64,000 nucleotides of DNA from Methylosinus trichosporium OB3b (GCF_002752655.1 NZ_CP023737.1:4302001-4366000); one strand, 5' to 3'. Shown: positions 1 to 9,086, numbered from the stretch's first letter. Notes: generated by a model not told the origin, from the letters alone. Translations and numbers: made by a program.

Positions 1-445
1 CCAGCAGGATCAGTCGCTCGAACGGCGAGCGCGTCGAATGGGCGCGGTCGAGCAGGATCGCCGCGCCCATGGAATGGGCGAGCGCATGCCAGGGGCGCGG
101 ACAGGAGAGTGTCAGCGTCTCGCCGATAAAAGCGTCGAGGTCGCGCTGATAGAGAGCGAAATCGTCGATATGGCCCTTGCGCGGATCGGCGAGGTCACGC
201 TCCGAGCCGCCCTGGCCGCGCCAGTCCATCGTCGCGACATGATAGCCGCGCCCGAGCAATTCGCCGATTGTCTCGAAATATTTCTCGATGAACTCGGCGC
301 GGCCCGGAAACAGCGCGATGGTGCCGCGCGCCTCGCCAGCGGGCGCGAAGGTGGCGACGCGCAACGCGCGCCCATCCGAAGCGTGAATGGCGAAGACCGA
401 GCCGCCGGGCGGAACCGGATTATGCGGCGTTGCGACGAGCTCCAC
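1..445 (-). CDS. Alpha/beta hydrolase, lysophospholipase-like (3' end cut by window)
   Basis: Reading the minus strand from a GTG at 445 gives an open frame of about 148 codons that runs off the window. It shows an N-terminal beta-strand region, a GRAEFIEKYFE oxyanion-region motif, a MDWRGQGGS loop and the nucleophile elbow HSMGA near residue 130. This is the pattern of PldB-like monoacylglycerol lipases and lysophospholipases. The acid and histidine of the triad would lie beyond the edge. A purine-rich AGGAG precedes the GTG by about 8 bases, which decided the start. It sits downstream of rimM, where trmD is usual in related genomes. The exact substrate cannot be told. Confidence 0.8.
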   Translation of the reverse strand, partial: MELVATPHNPVPPGGSVFAIHASDGRALRVATFAPAGEARGTIALFPGRAEFIEKYFETIGELLGRGYHVATMDWRGQGGSERDLADPRKGHIDDFALYQRDLDAFIGETLTLSCPRPWHALAHSMGAAILLDRAHSTRSPFERLILL

Positions 446-523
446 GGGCGTCTCCTGCGATCCGTGCGATTCTCTTGGGTTGCGATTATCGCATGGCGAG
501 GGGAACGGAAAAAGACGTCAGCG

Positions 524-1045
524 TCAGGACGCGGCTTCGTCGTCCTCGCTCTCCGGCGGTTCTACGAGCACGCGTCCGCCGGAGACATCGACGATCGGAA
601 CCACGGCCTTGGTGAAGGGGAGGAGCAAGGTCTCGCCGCCTTGTGGCGGCGCGATCTCCAAAATATCGCCCGCGCCGAAATTGCGCACCGCGATCACGAC
701 GCCGAGCGTCTCGCCGGCGCGCGTCTCGGCTCTGAGGCCTTCGAGATCGGCGAGATAGAATTCGTCCTCGTCCGGCGCCGGAAGCGCCTCGCGCGGAACA
801 TAGAGCTCGACGCCTCTCAGCGCTTCGGCGGCGCTGCGCTCGCTCACCCCTTGCAGGCGCGCGACGAACATGTCCTTGCCGAGCGAGCGCAGCGAGGCGA
901 TGACGAAGCGGCGCTGGCCGCTCGCGTCGAAGAGCGGGCCATAAGTCGAGATCGCCGCCGGATCGGCGGTGAAGCTCTGCAGGCGAATCTCGCCGCGCAC
1001 GCCATGCGCGGCGCCGAGCCGGCCGAGAAGCACGGCGTTCTTCAT
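524..1045 (-). CDS. rimM: Ribosome maturation factor RimM
   Basis: 173 aa. RimM binds ribosomal protein S19 and assists late 30S head maturation. The N-terminal RimM domain begins VLLGRLGAAHGVRGE and is followed by the PRC-barrel half with EFYLADLEGL near residue 100 and a C-terminal LPFTKAVVPIVDV strand, all typical. The frame is open upstream of this ATG, but that part is read through an intergenic repeat and is low-complexity arginine, so the ATG at 1045 that begins the conserved domain was chosen. It follows rpsP in the same direction with a repeat-filled spacer of about 105 bases. Confidence 0.95.
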   Translation of the reverse strand: MKNAVLLGRLGAAHGVRGEIRLQSFTADPAAISTYGPLFDASGQRRFVIASLRSLGKDMFVARLQGVSERSAAEALRGVELYVPREALPAPDEDEFYLADLEGLRAETRAGETLGVVIAVRNFGAGDILEIAPPQGGETLLLPFTKAVVPIVDVSGGRVLVEPPESEDDEAAS

Positions 1046-1062
1046 GCGCGCGCAGAAGCGAG

Positions 1063-1145
1063 CGTCATTGCGAGGCGCGACCACGACGAAGCCGTCCAGA
1101 CGCCGCGCTGCGGCTCTGGATTGCTTCGCTGCGCTCGCAATGACG
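1063..1145. repeat. Palindromic intergenic repeat between rpsP and rimM
   Basis: The ends CGTCATTGCGAG and CTCGCAATGACG are inverted copies, and the interior carries further complementary stretches (GCTGCGCTCG, CCGCGCTGCGG). Elements with these ends are, from memory, abundant between genes of Bradyrhizobium-like alphaproteobacteria. Here it lies inside a ribosomal-protein operon and would form a stem in the transcript. Confidence 0.75.
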
Positions 1146-1151
1146 GCGTCG

Positions 1152-1505
1152 TCACGCGGAGGCCGCGGCCTCGGCGGCCGCAGCGGCGGCGGCGGCGCGC
1201 TCCTGGGCCTTCTTCTTCGGCTGCGCCTTCTGCGGATTGTTGCGCGCCTCGCGCTTGCCGACGCCGACGCTCTCGAGCAGGCGCTCGACACGGTCGGTCG
1301 GCTGCGCGCCCTTGGCGATCCATTCCTTCGCCTTTTCGGCGTCGAGCACGAGACGATCGGCGGCGTCCTTCGGCTTCAAGGGATCGAAAGTGCCGAGCTT
1401 CTCGATGAAGCGGCCGTCGCGGGGCGAGCGCGCATCGGCGACGACGACGCGATAGAAGGGACGCTTCTTGGCGCCGCCGCGGGAGAGTCTGATCTTCAGG
1501 GACAT
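1152..1505 (-). CDS. rpsP: 30S ribosomal protein S16
   Basis: 117 aa. Begins [19 protein letters not shown] and contains [18 protein letters not shown], the diagnostic S16 N-terminal half, followed by the [19 protein letters not shown] segment. A long Ala/Lys-rich C-terminal tail is usual in alphaproteobacteria. Start chosen at the conserved MSLKIRL rather than the upstream in-frame ATG, which would be read through a repeat. Lies between ffh (upstream) and rimM (downstream), all on the same strand. Confidence 0.97.
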   Translation of the reverse strand: MSLKIRLSRGGAKKRPFYRVVVADARSPRDGRFIEKLGTFDPLKPKDAADRLVLDAEKAKEWIAKGAQPTDRVERLLESVGVGKREARNNPQKAQPKKKAQERAAAAAAAAEAAASA

Positions 1506-1520
1506 GTCGGTTCCTTTTTC

Positions 1521-1588
1521 AGTGAGTGGTGAGTGGTGAGTAGTGAGTGGGCGGAGCTGTTCACTACTCGCCACTCACTACTCACTTT
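1521..1588. repeat. GTGAGTGG/ACTCACTA inverted and direct repeat
   Basis: Short direct repeats of GTGAGTGG/GTGAGTAG (1523-1550) face an inverted set ACTACTCGCCACTCACTACTC (1563-1583) across GGCGGAGCTGTT. The transcript between ffh and rpsP could fold into a long imperfect hairpin here. A differently spelt but similarly built element lies just upstream of ffh. Confidence 0.7.
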
Positions 1589-1590
1589 TC

Positions 1591-3135
<1,545 letters not shown>

Positions 3136-3152
3136 GCGTGTCTCCTGGTGGG

Positions 3153-3220
3153 AGCGAGTAGCGAATGGCGAGTAGCGAATAGAGCCGAAGCTCGTTTTAT
3201 ACGCTATTCGCCATTCGCGT
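3153..3220. repeat. GCGAGTAGCGAAT palindromic repeat upstream of ffh
   Basis: Two direct copies of GCGAGTAGCGAAT (3155-3180) are followed by an inverted partner CTATTCGCCATTCGCG (3203-3218). The transcript leader of ffh could form a stem here. The element resembles the one between ffh and rpsP in build, though the sequence differs. Confidence 0.65.
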
Positions 3221-3469
3221 CTCCAAAGCAAATCGCGCCCGGGGGCGCATCGCGCTGCCGGGCGTTGGCCCTTCGCCTCGCGGGCGAATAGGCGGGTTCA
3301 AGTCATCTCTGACGAGATTGCCCGCCTTTTAGGCGGAGCAGGGCGGGGAGTCAATGTGAACTCACCGTTTGAACGCCCTATGCGGCGTTATAAGTAAGTG
3401 CGCTCCTCCGACATCCGAAGGGCGTCGTGCGCCCATTGAAAACGATGCGCGGGTCGAAGACGAGATGGT
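3221..3469. other. Non-coding spacer between ffh and the TIR-like gene
   Basis: No gene recognised. A short inverted repeat GGCGGGTT/GCCCGCC (about 3291-3327) may be a hairpin. Base composition falls toward AT from about 3350 on, which marks one border of the AT-rich island. No tRNA or clear attachment repeat was found. Confidence 0.5.
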
Positions 3470-4972
3470 TTATGCCGGAGGCAGGTAGTTCCTTAGCCAT
3501 TCAATTACAGGGCCGGCGTGTCTGCTGAGTGATTGGGCGATGTCATCCCACCCCTTTACAGAGGAGGAGATGTCCTTACCTTTGAGGAATGCCGCATAGA
3601 TGGCGTTTACCGTACTTGCTTGACCATAGTTGTGGAGTTTCACGGGATCAGGTGCATCGATAGGATCTGGGCGAGGTAGTAAAGATGAAGATAACTCATC
3701 GTCAGCCTTGCCGGGCACCATCTCGAGCGTTGGCGCGTGTTGCACTTCTAAGAGAGCCGTTGAAACATCTGACTCGAATACATTTGGAGTATGGTCCGCG
3801 ACTTCGCGAGCGAAACTTTCTACGGCATCTCGTGGTAGTGGTTCCGAAAGTGTTCCGCGCTTAACATCATCGTAAAAGCGTCCGACTCCTTCATAGTACG
3901 GACGGAGAGCTGTGTTGAGCTCAAGAATGCGATTTAGGCGCTCCGCAAAATCTCGACTCAGTATGTCTGCATCTGCCTCAAACATGCCACGTAGGACGCG
4001 CGCCTCGCAATCGGCCACGATAAAATTGCCAACCCCTGCCGCCATTGGCAAGTCCGACAGGTATCGCTCAAGAGTCCGAAGGTATCCTTCTCGTACGTTG
4101 TAGGATCGCGTCTTTAGATCGGCAGTTAAACGCTCAGCCATCTCGCGACAGGCATTCAATCGTTGCGCGTGGTCTTTTTTGCTTTCCGAATGAACAAACG
4201 AAGGCGTGTTTTCCGAGCCTGGGACAACACCGATTGTGTAGGAAGTGGTCCACCCAAAGGTAAATGGAGCAGATATGCTTTCTAGCGGCTTTTTAACGTC
4301 TAATTCGGATGTAATTTTCGAGAGAATTACGGTCTTTTGCTCGGTGTATGAAAGTCCAACTAGCGAAGCATAGTCTGTTTCGACGCCAAACTGACCTGGA
4401 TCTAGTGGTTCAACGAGAAAGTGGTATAGCTTTACTTTAGAATCGTGTGCTTGACCAATAGCTGCTTTCATTTCAGCATCACAATATAGTGAGTTTTTGA
4501 ATGCATGAGAGAGGATGGTTATGATAATTGACGATTCGTAAAAATGCTTTTCAAAGTACGTTTGCGCGGGCATCGGTTCAGATGATATTGAATTTCTGAA
4601 GGCTGAAAATGTATTATATCCTTCCAGCTCAAGCAATACGCTAATATTTCGAGCTGTATCTCGATCGCTGTCGGCGCATATAACAAATATCGCCCTTTTA
4701 TTTACAGGCAATCCAGCTATGTCTATCATCTTTTTGCTAAAAGGCATTGCAAATAATACTATATTATCGACGATAATAGATAGTAACTTAAATGTTTGGC
4801 TATTCGGAAACCTGCGGCGTAATCCCGCTGCTTTATCGATAAGTGTTTCATAGAAAAGCGTATGAAACAGCTTAGCGCCGTCGCCCGAAGCGCGCTTCTT
4901 GAAACGCCGAGGCTTCCCATTGATTTTCGTTTGAGACGAACTCAATGGCTCCCTTTGATCCGCGTTGCTCAA
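3470..4972 (-). CDS. TIR-domain-like protein with helical C-terminal region
   Basis: 500 aa, not a recognised named gene. Residues about 93-225 fit a TIR fold. RAIFVICADSDRDTARNISV is box 1 with alpha-A. A strand and loop follow with an S..EP.P segment. ITILSHAFKNSLYCDAE resembles the 'lS..y..S.wC..E' box, with E167 as candidate NADase catalytic glutamate. The final strand is KLYHFLVEPL. The N-terminal 90 residues include a hydrophobic stretch LLSIIVDNIVLFAMPF. The C-terminal 270 residues are mostly helical and unassigned. The gene is clearly AT-richer than its neighbours and uses codons the flanking genes avoid, so recent transfer is likely. TIR proteins often act in phage defence by NAD cleavage. 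That role is inferred, and no defence partner gene lies beside it. Confidence 0.55.
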   Translation of the reverse strand: MSNADQREPLSSSQTKINGKPRRFKKRASGDGAKLFHTLFYETLIDKAAGLRRRFPNSQTFKLLSIIVDNIVLFAMPFSKKMIDIAGLPVNKRAIFVICADSDRDTARNISVLLELEGYNTFSAFRNSISSEPMPAQTYFEKHFYESSIIITILSHAFKNSLYCDAEMKAAIGQAHDSKVKLYHFLVEPLDPGQFGVETDYASLVGLSYTEQKTVILSKITSELDVKKPLESISAPFTFGWTTSYTIGVVPGSENTPSFVHSESKKDHAQRLNACREMAERLTADLKTRSYNVREGYLRTLERYLSDLPMAAGVGNFIVADCEARVLRGMFEADADILSRDFAERLNRILELNTALRPYYEGVGRFYDDVKRGTLSEPLPRDAVESFAREVADHTPNVFESDVSTALLEVQHAPTLEMVPGKADDELSSSLLPRPDPIDAPDPVKLHNYGQASTVNAIYAAFLKGKDISSSVKGWDDIAQSLSRHAGPVIEWLRNYLPPA

Positions 4973-5073
4973 GATAACTAACCTCTCACAAAACGTCGAT
5001 TGCCCTGCCCCGCTCTCAGCTGATTAGATCGCGGGAAAGCTGAAAATTCGCCGCTCGCCGACCTGACCGAATT

Positions 5074-5340
5074 TCAGATGTGATAAGGCAGGCCGCCGAT
5101 ATAATCCTCCAGCTCCGCGCCCGGCACGGCGTCGAACCGCCCTTCGTCGAGATCGGTGAAACCGATGCGGGCCGCCTCGCGTAGCGCCTCCAGCTTCGCC
5201 GCCTCGCGGGCGTCGCGCTGCTCGATCAGCCGCAGGCCCTCGCGCATCATCTCGCTGGCGTTCTGGTAGCGTCCGGACCTCACCAGCCGATCGATCACCT
5301 CTTCATGATGATCGGTCAACACCACATTACGCGTCGGCAT
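5074..5340 (-). CDS. ParD-like (CC2985 family) antitoxin, no toxin partner
   Basis: 88 aa. The N-terminal ribbon-helix-helix reads RNVVLTDHHEEVIDRLVRSGRYQNASEMMREGLRLIEQRD, matching type II antitoxins of the ParD family that bind DNA and neutralise ParE. The C-terminal toxin-binding tail (GRFDAVPGAELEDYIGGL) is present. A parE gene would normally overlap or follow it directly on the minus strand. The 100 bases downstream hold only stops in all frames and then the AT-rich island begins. It is therefore an orphan, either decayed or acting on a toxin elsewhere. Confidence 0.85.
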   Translation of the reverse strand: MPTRNVVLTDHHEEVIDRLVRSGRYQNASEMMREGLRLIEQRDAREAAKLEALREAARIGFTDLDEGRFDAVPGAELEDYIGGLPYHI

Positions 5341-5430
5341 GGCGGCCCTCCGGGGTTCGTCGCCTCGATCTACATAGCAGCAAAGGCATATTCGGCCAAT
5401 CGCGCGAGGGCGCGGAAGCGCGCGCGAGCC

Positions 5431-6228
5431 CTATTCGCCGCGCTCCTCCCGCACCCCCGCCGACGCCACCAGCCCTTCCTCGAACCAGCCGGTCAGCAAT
5501 TGCGCGATGCGCTCGGGCGAAGCCTCGACCTCGTCGCGAAAGCTCGCCATCTGGCAGATGTCGCCGAAGGCGTGGCCCTCGAGCGCGAGCGACAGCGCCA
5601 GAAACTCGTCCGGCTCGAGCTGGCGATAGACCGAATCGAGATCGGCGCGCCACACCGCGACATGCTCTGCGCCCGCGCTCGGCTCGGGAAGCTCCGCTTC
5701 CTCCACGGCCGCCGCATGGGTCGCCGTCACGCCGGCCGTGAGCTCCAGCAGAATGAGGCTCGGATGAAAGCCGAAGACGAGGCTCGGCCAATCTTCCGGC
5801 GCGAAGGCGGAGAGCGCGTCGAGGCGCAGCGCGTCGGCGTCCGCCGCGTCGAAAGCGTCGGTCAGCGCCCGCTCGAACCGCGCGAGATCGATCGCCCGCG
5901 CATTGTCGCGCCACCCCTCGGCGCCGCGCATGAAATCCGGAAGCCGGCTCGTATACCAGCGGGCGTTGCGCTTGCGCGAGGGCTCGGCGTCGATATAGGC
6001 GTCGGCGAGCGCATGAAACGCCTCTTCGCCGAGAAGCGTCCGCAGCGCCGGATAATCGGCGACGAGAAATTCGACGAAGCGCAGCCGATAGGCGCTCACA
6101 TAGACGCCGAACAAAGTGGTGCGGTCGGCGCGGCGCGAGTTCTTCACCGATTCGAGAATGCTCGCGCCGTCCTCATGGCCGGCGAGCACGCCGGCTTGGA
6201 AATGCGCCTGCAGCTCTGCGAGAGTCAT
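5431..6228 (-). CDS. DUF2063 (HvfC/BufC-like) partner protein of RiPP maturase
   Basis: 265 aa. The N-terminal DUF2063 domain is plain: YVSAYRLRFVEFLVADYPAL (43-62), then RTLLGEEAFHALADAYI and the RLPDFM segment. Proteins of this family (MbnC, BufC, HvfC) pair with DUF692 enzymes and help present the precursor peptide. The C-terminal half, with FGFHPSLILLEL and a helical end, fits the winged-helix-like region of the family. The ATG overlaps the stop of the DUF692 gene by four bases (6225-6228), so translation is probably coupled. Last gene of the three-gene operon. Confidence 0.9.
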   Translation of the reverse strand: MTLAELQAHFQAGVLAGHEDGASILESVKNSRRADRTTLFGVYVSAYRLRFVEFLVADYPALRTLLGEEAFHALADAYIDAEPSRKRNARWYTSRLPDFMRGAEGWRDNARAIDLARFERALTDAFDAADADALRLDALSAFAPEDWPSLVFGFHPSLILLELTAGVTATHAAAVEEAELPEPSAGAEHVAVWRADLDSVYRQLEPDEFLALSLALEGHAFGDICQMASFRDEVEASPERIAQLLTGWFEEGLVASAGVREERGE

Positions 6229-7073
6229 GCGGCTTCGCTCCTCTTGCCCTCCGCATCGGCCCGGGCCGCGATCTCGCGCAGGCGCGCGAGCTCGCTCAGC
6301 AGCTCGTCGAAGGGCGGGAAATTATCGTCGCGCTCGATCATCGCCGAGACCGGGCCGAAACGCCGCCAGGCGCGCTCATAGAGGGCGAACACTTCGTCGC
6401 AGACCGGCTGGTCATGGGTGTCGATGCGATGCGTGCCATTGTCGGTATGGCCCGCCATATGGAATTGCACGACGCGCTCGACCGGAATGGCGTCGATGAA
6501 GGCGTTCGGGTCGAAGCCGTGGTTGAAGCCCGAGACGAAGACATTGTTGACGTCGAGCAGCAGCAGGCAGTCGGCGCGGCGCGTCAGCTCGGCGAGGAAG
6601 TCCCATTCGCTCATCTCGGATTCGCGAAAGGTCACATAGGTCGAAGCGTTCTCGACGACGAGCCGGCGGCCGAGAACATCCTGCACGCGCATCACGCGCT
6701 CGGCGACATGGTCCAGCGATTCGCGCGTATAGGGAATCGGCAGCAGATCATGCAGGCTGATCCCATGCACGCCGGTCCAGGCGAGATGATCGGAAACCCA
6801 GGCGGGCTCGATGCGCTCGGCGAGCGCTTTCAACTCGCGCAGATAGTCGTGGTCCAGCGGGTCGGTGGAGGCGAGCGACATGGCGACGCCATGCATCACG
6901 ATCGGATAGTCGGCGCGCACGCGCTCCAGCATGGCGGTCGGCCGGCCGCCGCCGGTCATGTAGTTTTCCGAGATGATCTCGAACCACTCGACGGGGGGGC
7001 GGGAGGAGAGAATCTCCTCGTAATAGATGGGTCTCAGGCCGAGGCCGAATCCGAGAGGCGCGGGTCGCGTCAT
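6225..7073 (-). CDS. DUF692 multinuclear iron oxidase (MNIO), BufB/HvfB/MbnB-like RiPP maturase
   Basis: 282 aa, TIM-barrel fold. The metal-binding motifs are all present in order: FEIISENYM (31-39), MHG with H61, SDH with H96, VVEN with E141, LLDVNN with D174, HMAGH with H205 and H209, DTHDQP with D218/H220, and IERD with E247. MNIO enzymes use two or three irons and oxygen to turn cysteine side chains of a precursor peptide into oxazolone/thioamide or thiooxazole groups. The substrate here is very likely the Cys-rich peptide encoded 88 bases upstream. The ATG at 7073 follows AAGGAGAGACGACC. Product chemistry is inferred from family. Confidence 0.93.
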   Translation of the reverse strand: MTRPAPLGFGLGLRPIYYEEILSSRPPVEWFEIISENYMTGGGRPTAMLERVRADYPIVMHGVAMSLASTDPLDHDYLRELKALAERIEPAWVSDHLAWTGVHGISLHDLLPIPYTRESLDHVAERVMRVQDVLGRRLVVENASTYVTFRESEMSEWDFLAELTRRADCLLLLDVNNVFVSGFNHGFDPNAFIDAIPVERVVQFHMAGHTDNGTHRIDTHDQPVCDEVFALYERAWRRFGPVSAMIERDDNFPPFDELLSELARLREIAARADAEGKRSEAA

Positions 7074-7160
7074 GGTCGTCTCTCCTTGTGTCGCGGTCCG
7101 CGTGCGGCTTTCGCCGCGAAACCGACCGCGCCGCGACGGCGCGATCGATCGGAGGCGGCC

Positions 7161-7379
7161 TCAGTGCTTGCACTTGCCCTTGGAGCTGCAGCCCGCCTTG
7201 TGGTGCTTGCAGACGCCCTTCTTGGTCATGCACTTCGTCTTGCCGCCGCAGTGACCCTTTTCCATAGTGCATTGATGCTTGGAATGCTTGGCTGCGGCCT
7301 GCGTCGAAACGCCGCCGGCCAGAGCGAGCGCGATGGCCGTTGCGGCGAGGGTCGAGCCAGAAACGATCTTGGACTTCAT
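7161..7379 (-). CDS. Secreted Cys-, Lys- and His-rich RiPP precursor, bufferin/HvfA-like metallophore
   Basis: 72 aa. Residues 1-30 are a Sec signal peptide (MKSKIVSGSTLAATAIALAL, then AGGVSTQAAA) with probable cleavage near residue 30. The mature 42 residues hold six cysteines at 37, 44, 50, 57, 64 and 70 (gaps 6, 5, 6, 6, 5), many lysines and five histidines, with EKGHCGG and SKGKCKH turns. It has the place and build of BufA/HvfA precursors matured by DUF692 enzymes and exported to the periplasm to bind copper or other metals. The flanking residues do not match the BufA1 (DUF2282) or EGKCG patterns I remember, and the Cys spacing is nearest BufA2. The ATG follows GGGAGACCGACA. First gene of the operon. 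Confidence 0.82.
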   Translation of the reverse strand: MKSKIVSGSTLAATAIALALAGGVSTQAAAKHSKHQCTMEKGHCGGKTKCMTKKGVCKHHKAGCSSKGKCKH

Positions 7380-7450
7380 TGTCGGTCTCCCAAATTCGCC
7401 CTCCGCCCCCAAGCGGAAGCGCGAGCCGGGCCTTCGCAGGCCCAAACTCG

Positions 7451-7460
7451 AACATAGCAC
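7451..7460 (-). promoter_or_regulatory. Possible extended -10 of the RiPP operon
   Basis: On the minus strand TGCTATGTT resembles an extended -10 (TGnTATAAT) and lies about 70 bases before the precursor ATG. No good -35 hexamer stands 16-18 bases upstream. Weak call from sequence alone. Confidence 0.25.
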
Positions 7461-7641
7461 TGGGTCTTGGTTTGGAAAGAATGTTCTCCTCGGGTGAACG
7501 ACGGGAGGGGCGCTCTGCTCTTCCCTTCAAGGCGCGCAGGAGGAGAGGCGCGCCGGCGCGGTGGAGTTTCTGCCGGCGGAACGGGTTTCCAAAGGCCGCT
7601 GCGCCTTCGGTCCGGTCGCGTGGAAGGCGAGTCGCCGGACG

Positions 7642-8526
7642 CTACGCGCCGCCGCGCAGCCTCGCGATGAGGCTCGAAGTGTCCCAGCGCTTGCCGCCCA
7701 TGCGCTCGACTTCTGCGTAGAACTGGTCGATGAGCGCCGTGACCGGGAGGCTCGCGCCATTGCGGCGCGCCTCGGCCATGCAGATGGCGAGGTCTTTGCG
7801 CATCCATTCGACGGCGAAGCCGAAGTCGAACTCGCCGGCGAGCATGGTGGCGTGACGGTTCTCCATCTGCCAGGATTGCGCCGCGCCATTCTTGATGAGG
7901 TCGATCACCGCCGCGCCGTCGAGTCCCGCGCGGGTCGCGAAGTCGAGCGCTTCGGCGAGGCCCTGCACGAGCCCGGCGATACAAATCTGATTGACCATTT
8001 TGGTGAGCTGGCCGGAGCCGGGCGGCCCCATCAGCCGGCAGGCGCGGGCATAGGCGGCGACGACCGGCTCGATCTCGGCGAAGGCCTCGGGCTCGCCGCC
8101 GCACATCACGGTGAGCGCGCCTTTCTCGGCGCCGGCCTGTCCGCCGGAGATCGGCGCGTCGACGAAGCCGAGGCCCATCTCCTTCGCGCGAGCGTGCAAT
8201 TCGCGCGCGACCTCGGCGGAGGCGGTGGTGTGGTCGACGAAGACGGCGCCCGGCTTCATGCCGTGAAAGGCGCCCTCGGCCCCGATGGTCACCTGCCGCA
8301 GATCGTCGTCATTGCCGACGCAGGCGAAGATGACATCGGCGCCCGCGGCCGCGGCGCGCGGCGTCGGCGCCGTGGACGCCCCGGAAAATTGCGCGGCGAA
8401 GCGGGCCGCCTTCTCGGCGCTGCGATTATAGACGGCGACGCGATGGCCGCGCGCGACGAGATGGCCGGCCATGGGATAGCCCATCACGCCGAGGCCGAGA
8501 AAAGCGACTGTTTTCGGGGCGGTCAC
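7642..8526 (-). CDS. NAD(P)-dependent beta-hydroxyacid dehydrogenase (3-hydroxyisobutyrate dehydrogenase family)
   Basis: 294 aa. The Rossmann start VAFLGLGVMGYPMAGHL carries GxGxxG. The family pattern continues with DVIFACVGNDDDL, the substrate-site DAPISGGQAGAEKGALTVMCGG and the catalytic lysine in GSGQLTKMVNQI. Members reduce or oxidise tartronate semialdehyde, 3-hydroxyisobutyrate or related acids, and GarR/GlxR in the glyoxylate route is possible. The GTG at 8526, preceded by AGGAAAG, was chosen because the glycine motif starts ten residues later. An earlier in-frame ATG would add 74 residues unlike the family. Substrate not determinable. Confidence 0.9.
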   Translation of the reverse strand: MTAPKTVAFLGLGVMGYPMAGHLVARGHRVAVYNRSAEKAARFAAQFSGASTAPTPRAAAAGADVIFACVGNDDDLRQVTIGAEGAFHGMKPGAVFVDHTTASAEVARELHARAKEMGLGFVDAPISGGQAGAEKGALTVMCGGEPEAFAEIEPVVAAYARACRLMGPPGSGQLTKMVNQICIAGLVQGLAEALDFATRAGLDGAAVIDLIKNGAAQSWQMENRHATMLAGEFDFGFAVEWMRKDLAICMAEARRNGASLPVTALIDQFYAEVERMGGKRWDTSSLIARLRGGA

Positions 8527-8591
8527 GCGTATTGTCTTTCCTGTTGATAGGCGGCGGCGTCGGATCGAGAAGGCCGGCGCAGGCGGGCCGC

Positions 8592-9086
8592 TCACATGAA
8601 GATGAGATCGGTGTCCTCGGGTCTCGACCCCGCCGCTGTGAGCATCGCATGGACCTGTCCGCGATGATGGGTCTGATGATTGAAGACATGGGCGACGACG
8701 AGCGCGCGCGGCATGACGATATCTGTCCCGCGCGCGCCGGAGAACCAAGAAAGATCGCCGTCGAGCGCCGCTTCGTCGAGCCTATCCGCCCAGCCGATCA
8801 GGAGTTCGTCGATCTGCGCGCGCTCTGTCTTCGTGCTCGCCCAGTCGGAACGAAAAGCGGGCGAGTCGCTCAGGCCGACCGCCGGCTTAGGCCCGCCAGC
8901 GAGACGGTTCATCCACATGGCGTCGGCCCAGAGCAGGTGATTGAGAGTGCCATGGATCGAACGGAAGAAGGCGCCGCGATCCTCGCGCCGCGCCGAGTCG
9001 GATAAGCGATCGGCGGCCGCATAGAGGCTGGCGTTCTGCCAGCGGTTGTAGCGGGCCATCTTTTGCGCGAAGGCGGGTGAGATCAT
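8592..9086 (-). CDS. DinB family protein
   Basis: 164 aa. Four-helix DinB/YfiT-like putative metalloenzyme. The usual histidines are visible: H in SIHGTLNHLLWAD near residue 45, and the pair in HVFNHQTHHRGQVHAML near residue 140. MARYNRWQNASLYAAADRL at the N terminus is typical. ATG at 9086 preferred over the ATG eleven codons earlier because GGAAAG lies just before it. Related proteins act as thiol-dependent S-transferases, but the role here is unknown. Confidence 0.9.
   Translation of the reverse strand: MISPAFAQKMARYNRWQNASLYAAADRLSDSARREDRGAFFRSIHGTLNHLLWADAMWMNRLAGGPKPAVGLSDSPAFRSDWASTKTERAQIDELLIGWADRLDEAALDGDLSWFSGARGTDIVMPRALVVAHVFNHQTHHRGQVHAMLTAAGSRPEDTDLIFM

Noticed and set aside
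38..1408. Long plus-strand open frame across hydrolase/rimM/rpsP
   Set aside because: It runs antisense to three clearly recognised genes, is arginine/alanine-rich and matches no family. A GC-rich shadow.
3285..3330. tRNA-like GGGTTCAAGTC downstream of the island
   Set aside because: The T-loop-like string has no matching acceptor, D or anticodon stems.
4973..5073. A parE toxin gene after the antitoxin
   Set aside because: All frames on the minus strand stop within about 35 codons and show no ParE motif.
5431..7379. Methanobactin (mbn) gene cluster
   Set aside because: The enzyme pair is related, but the precursor has a Sec signal and six cysteines, unlike MbnA, and no MATE exporter, MbnT or MbnP/MbnH is present.
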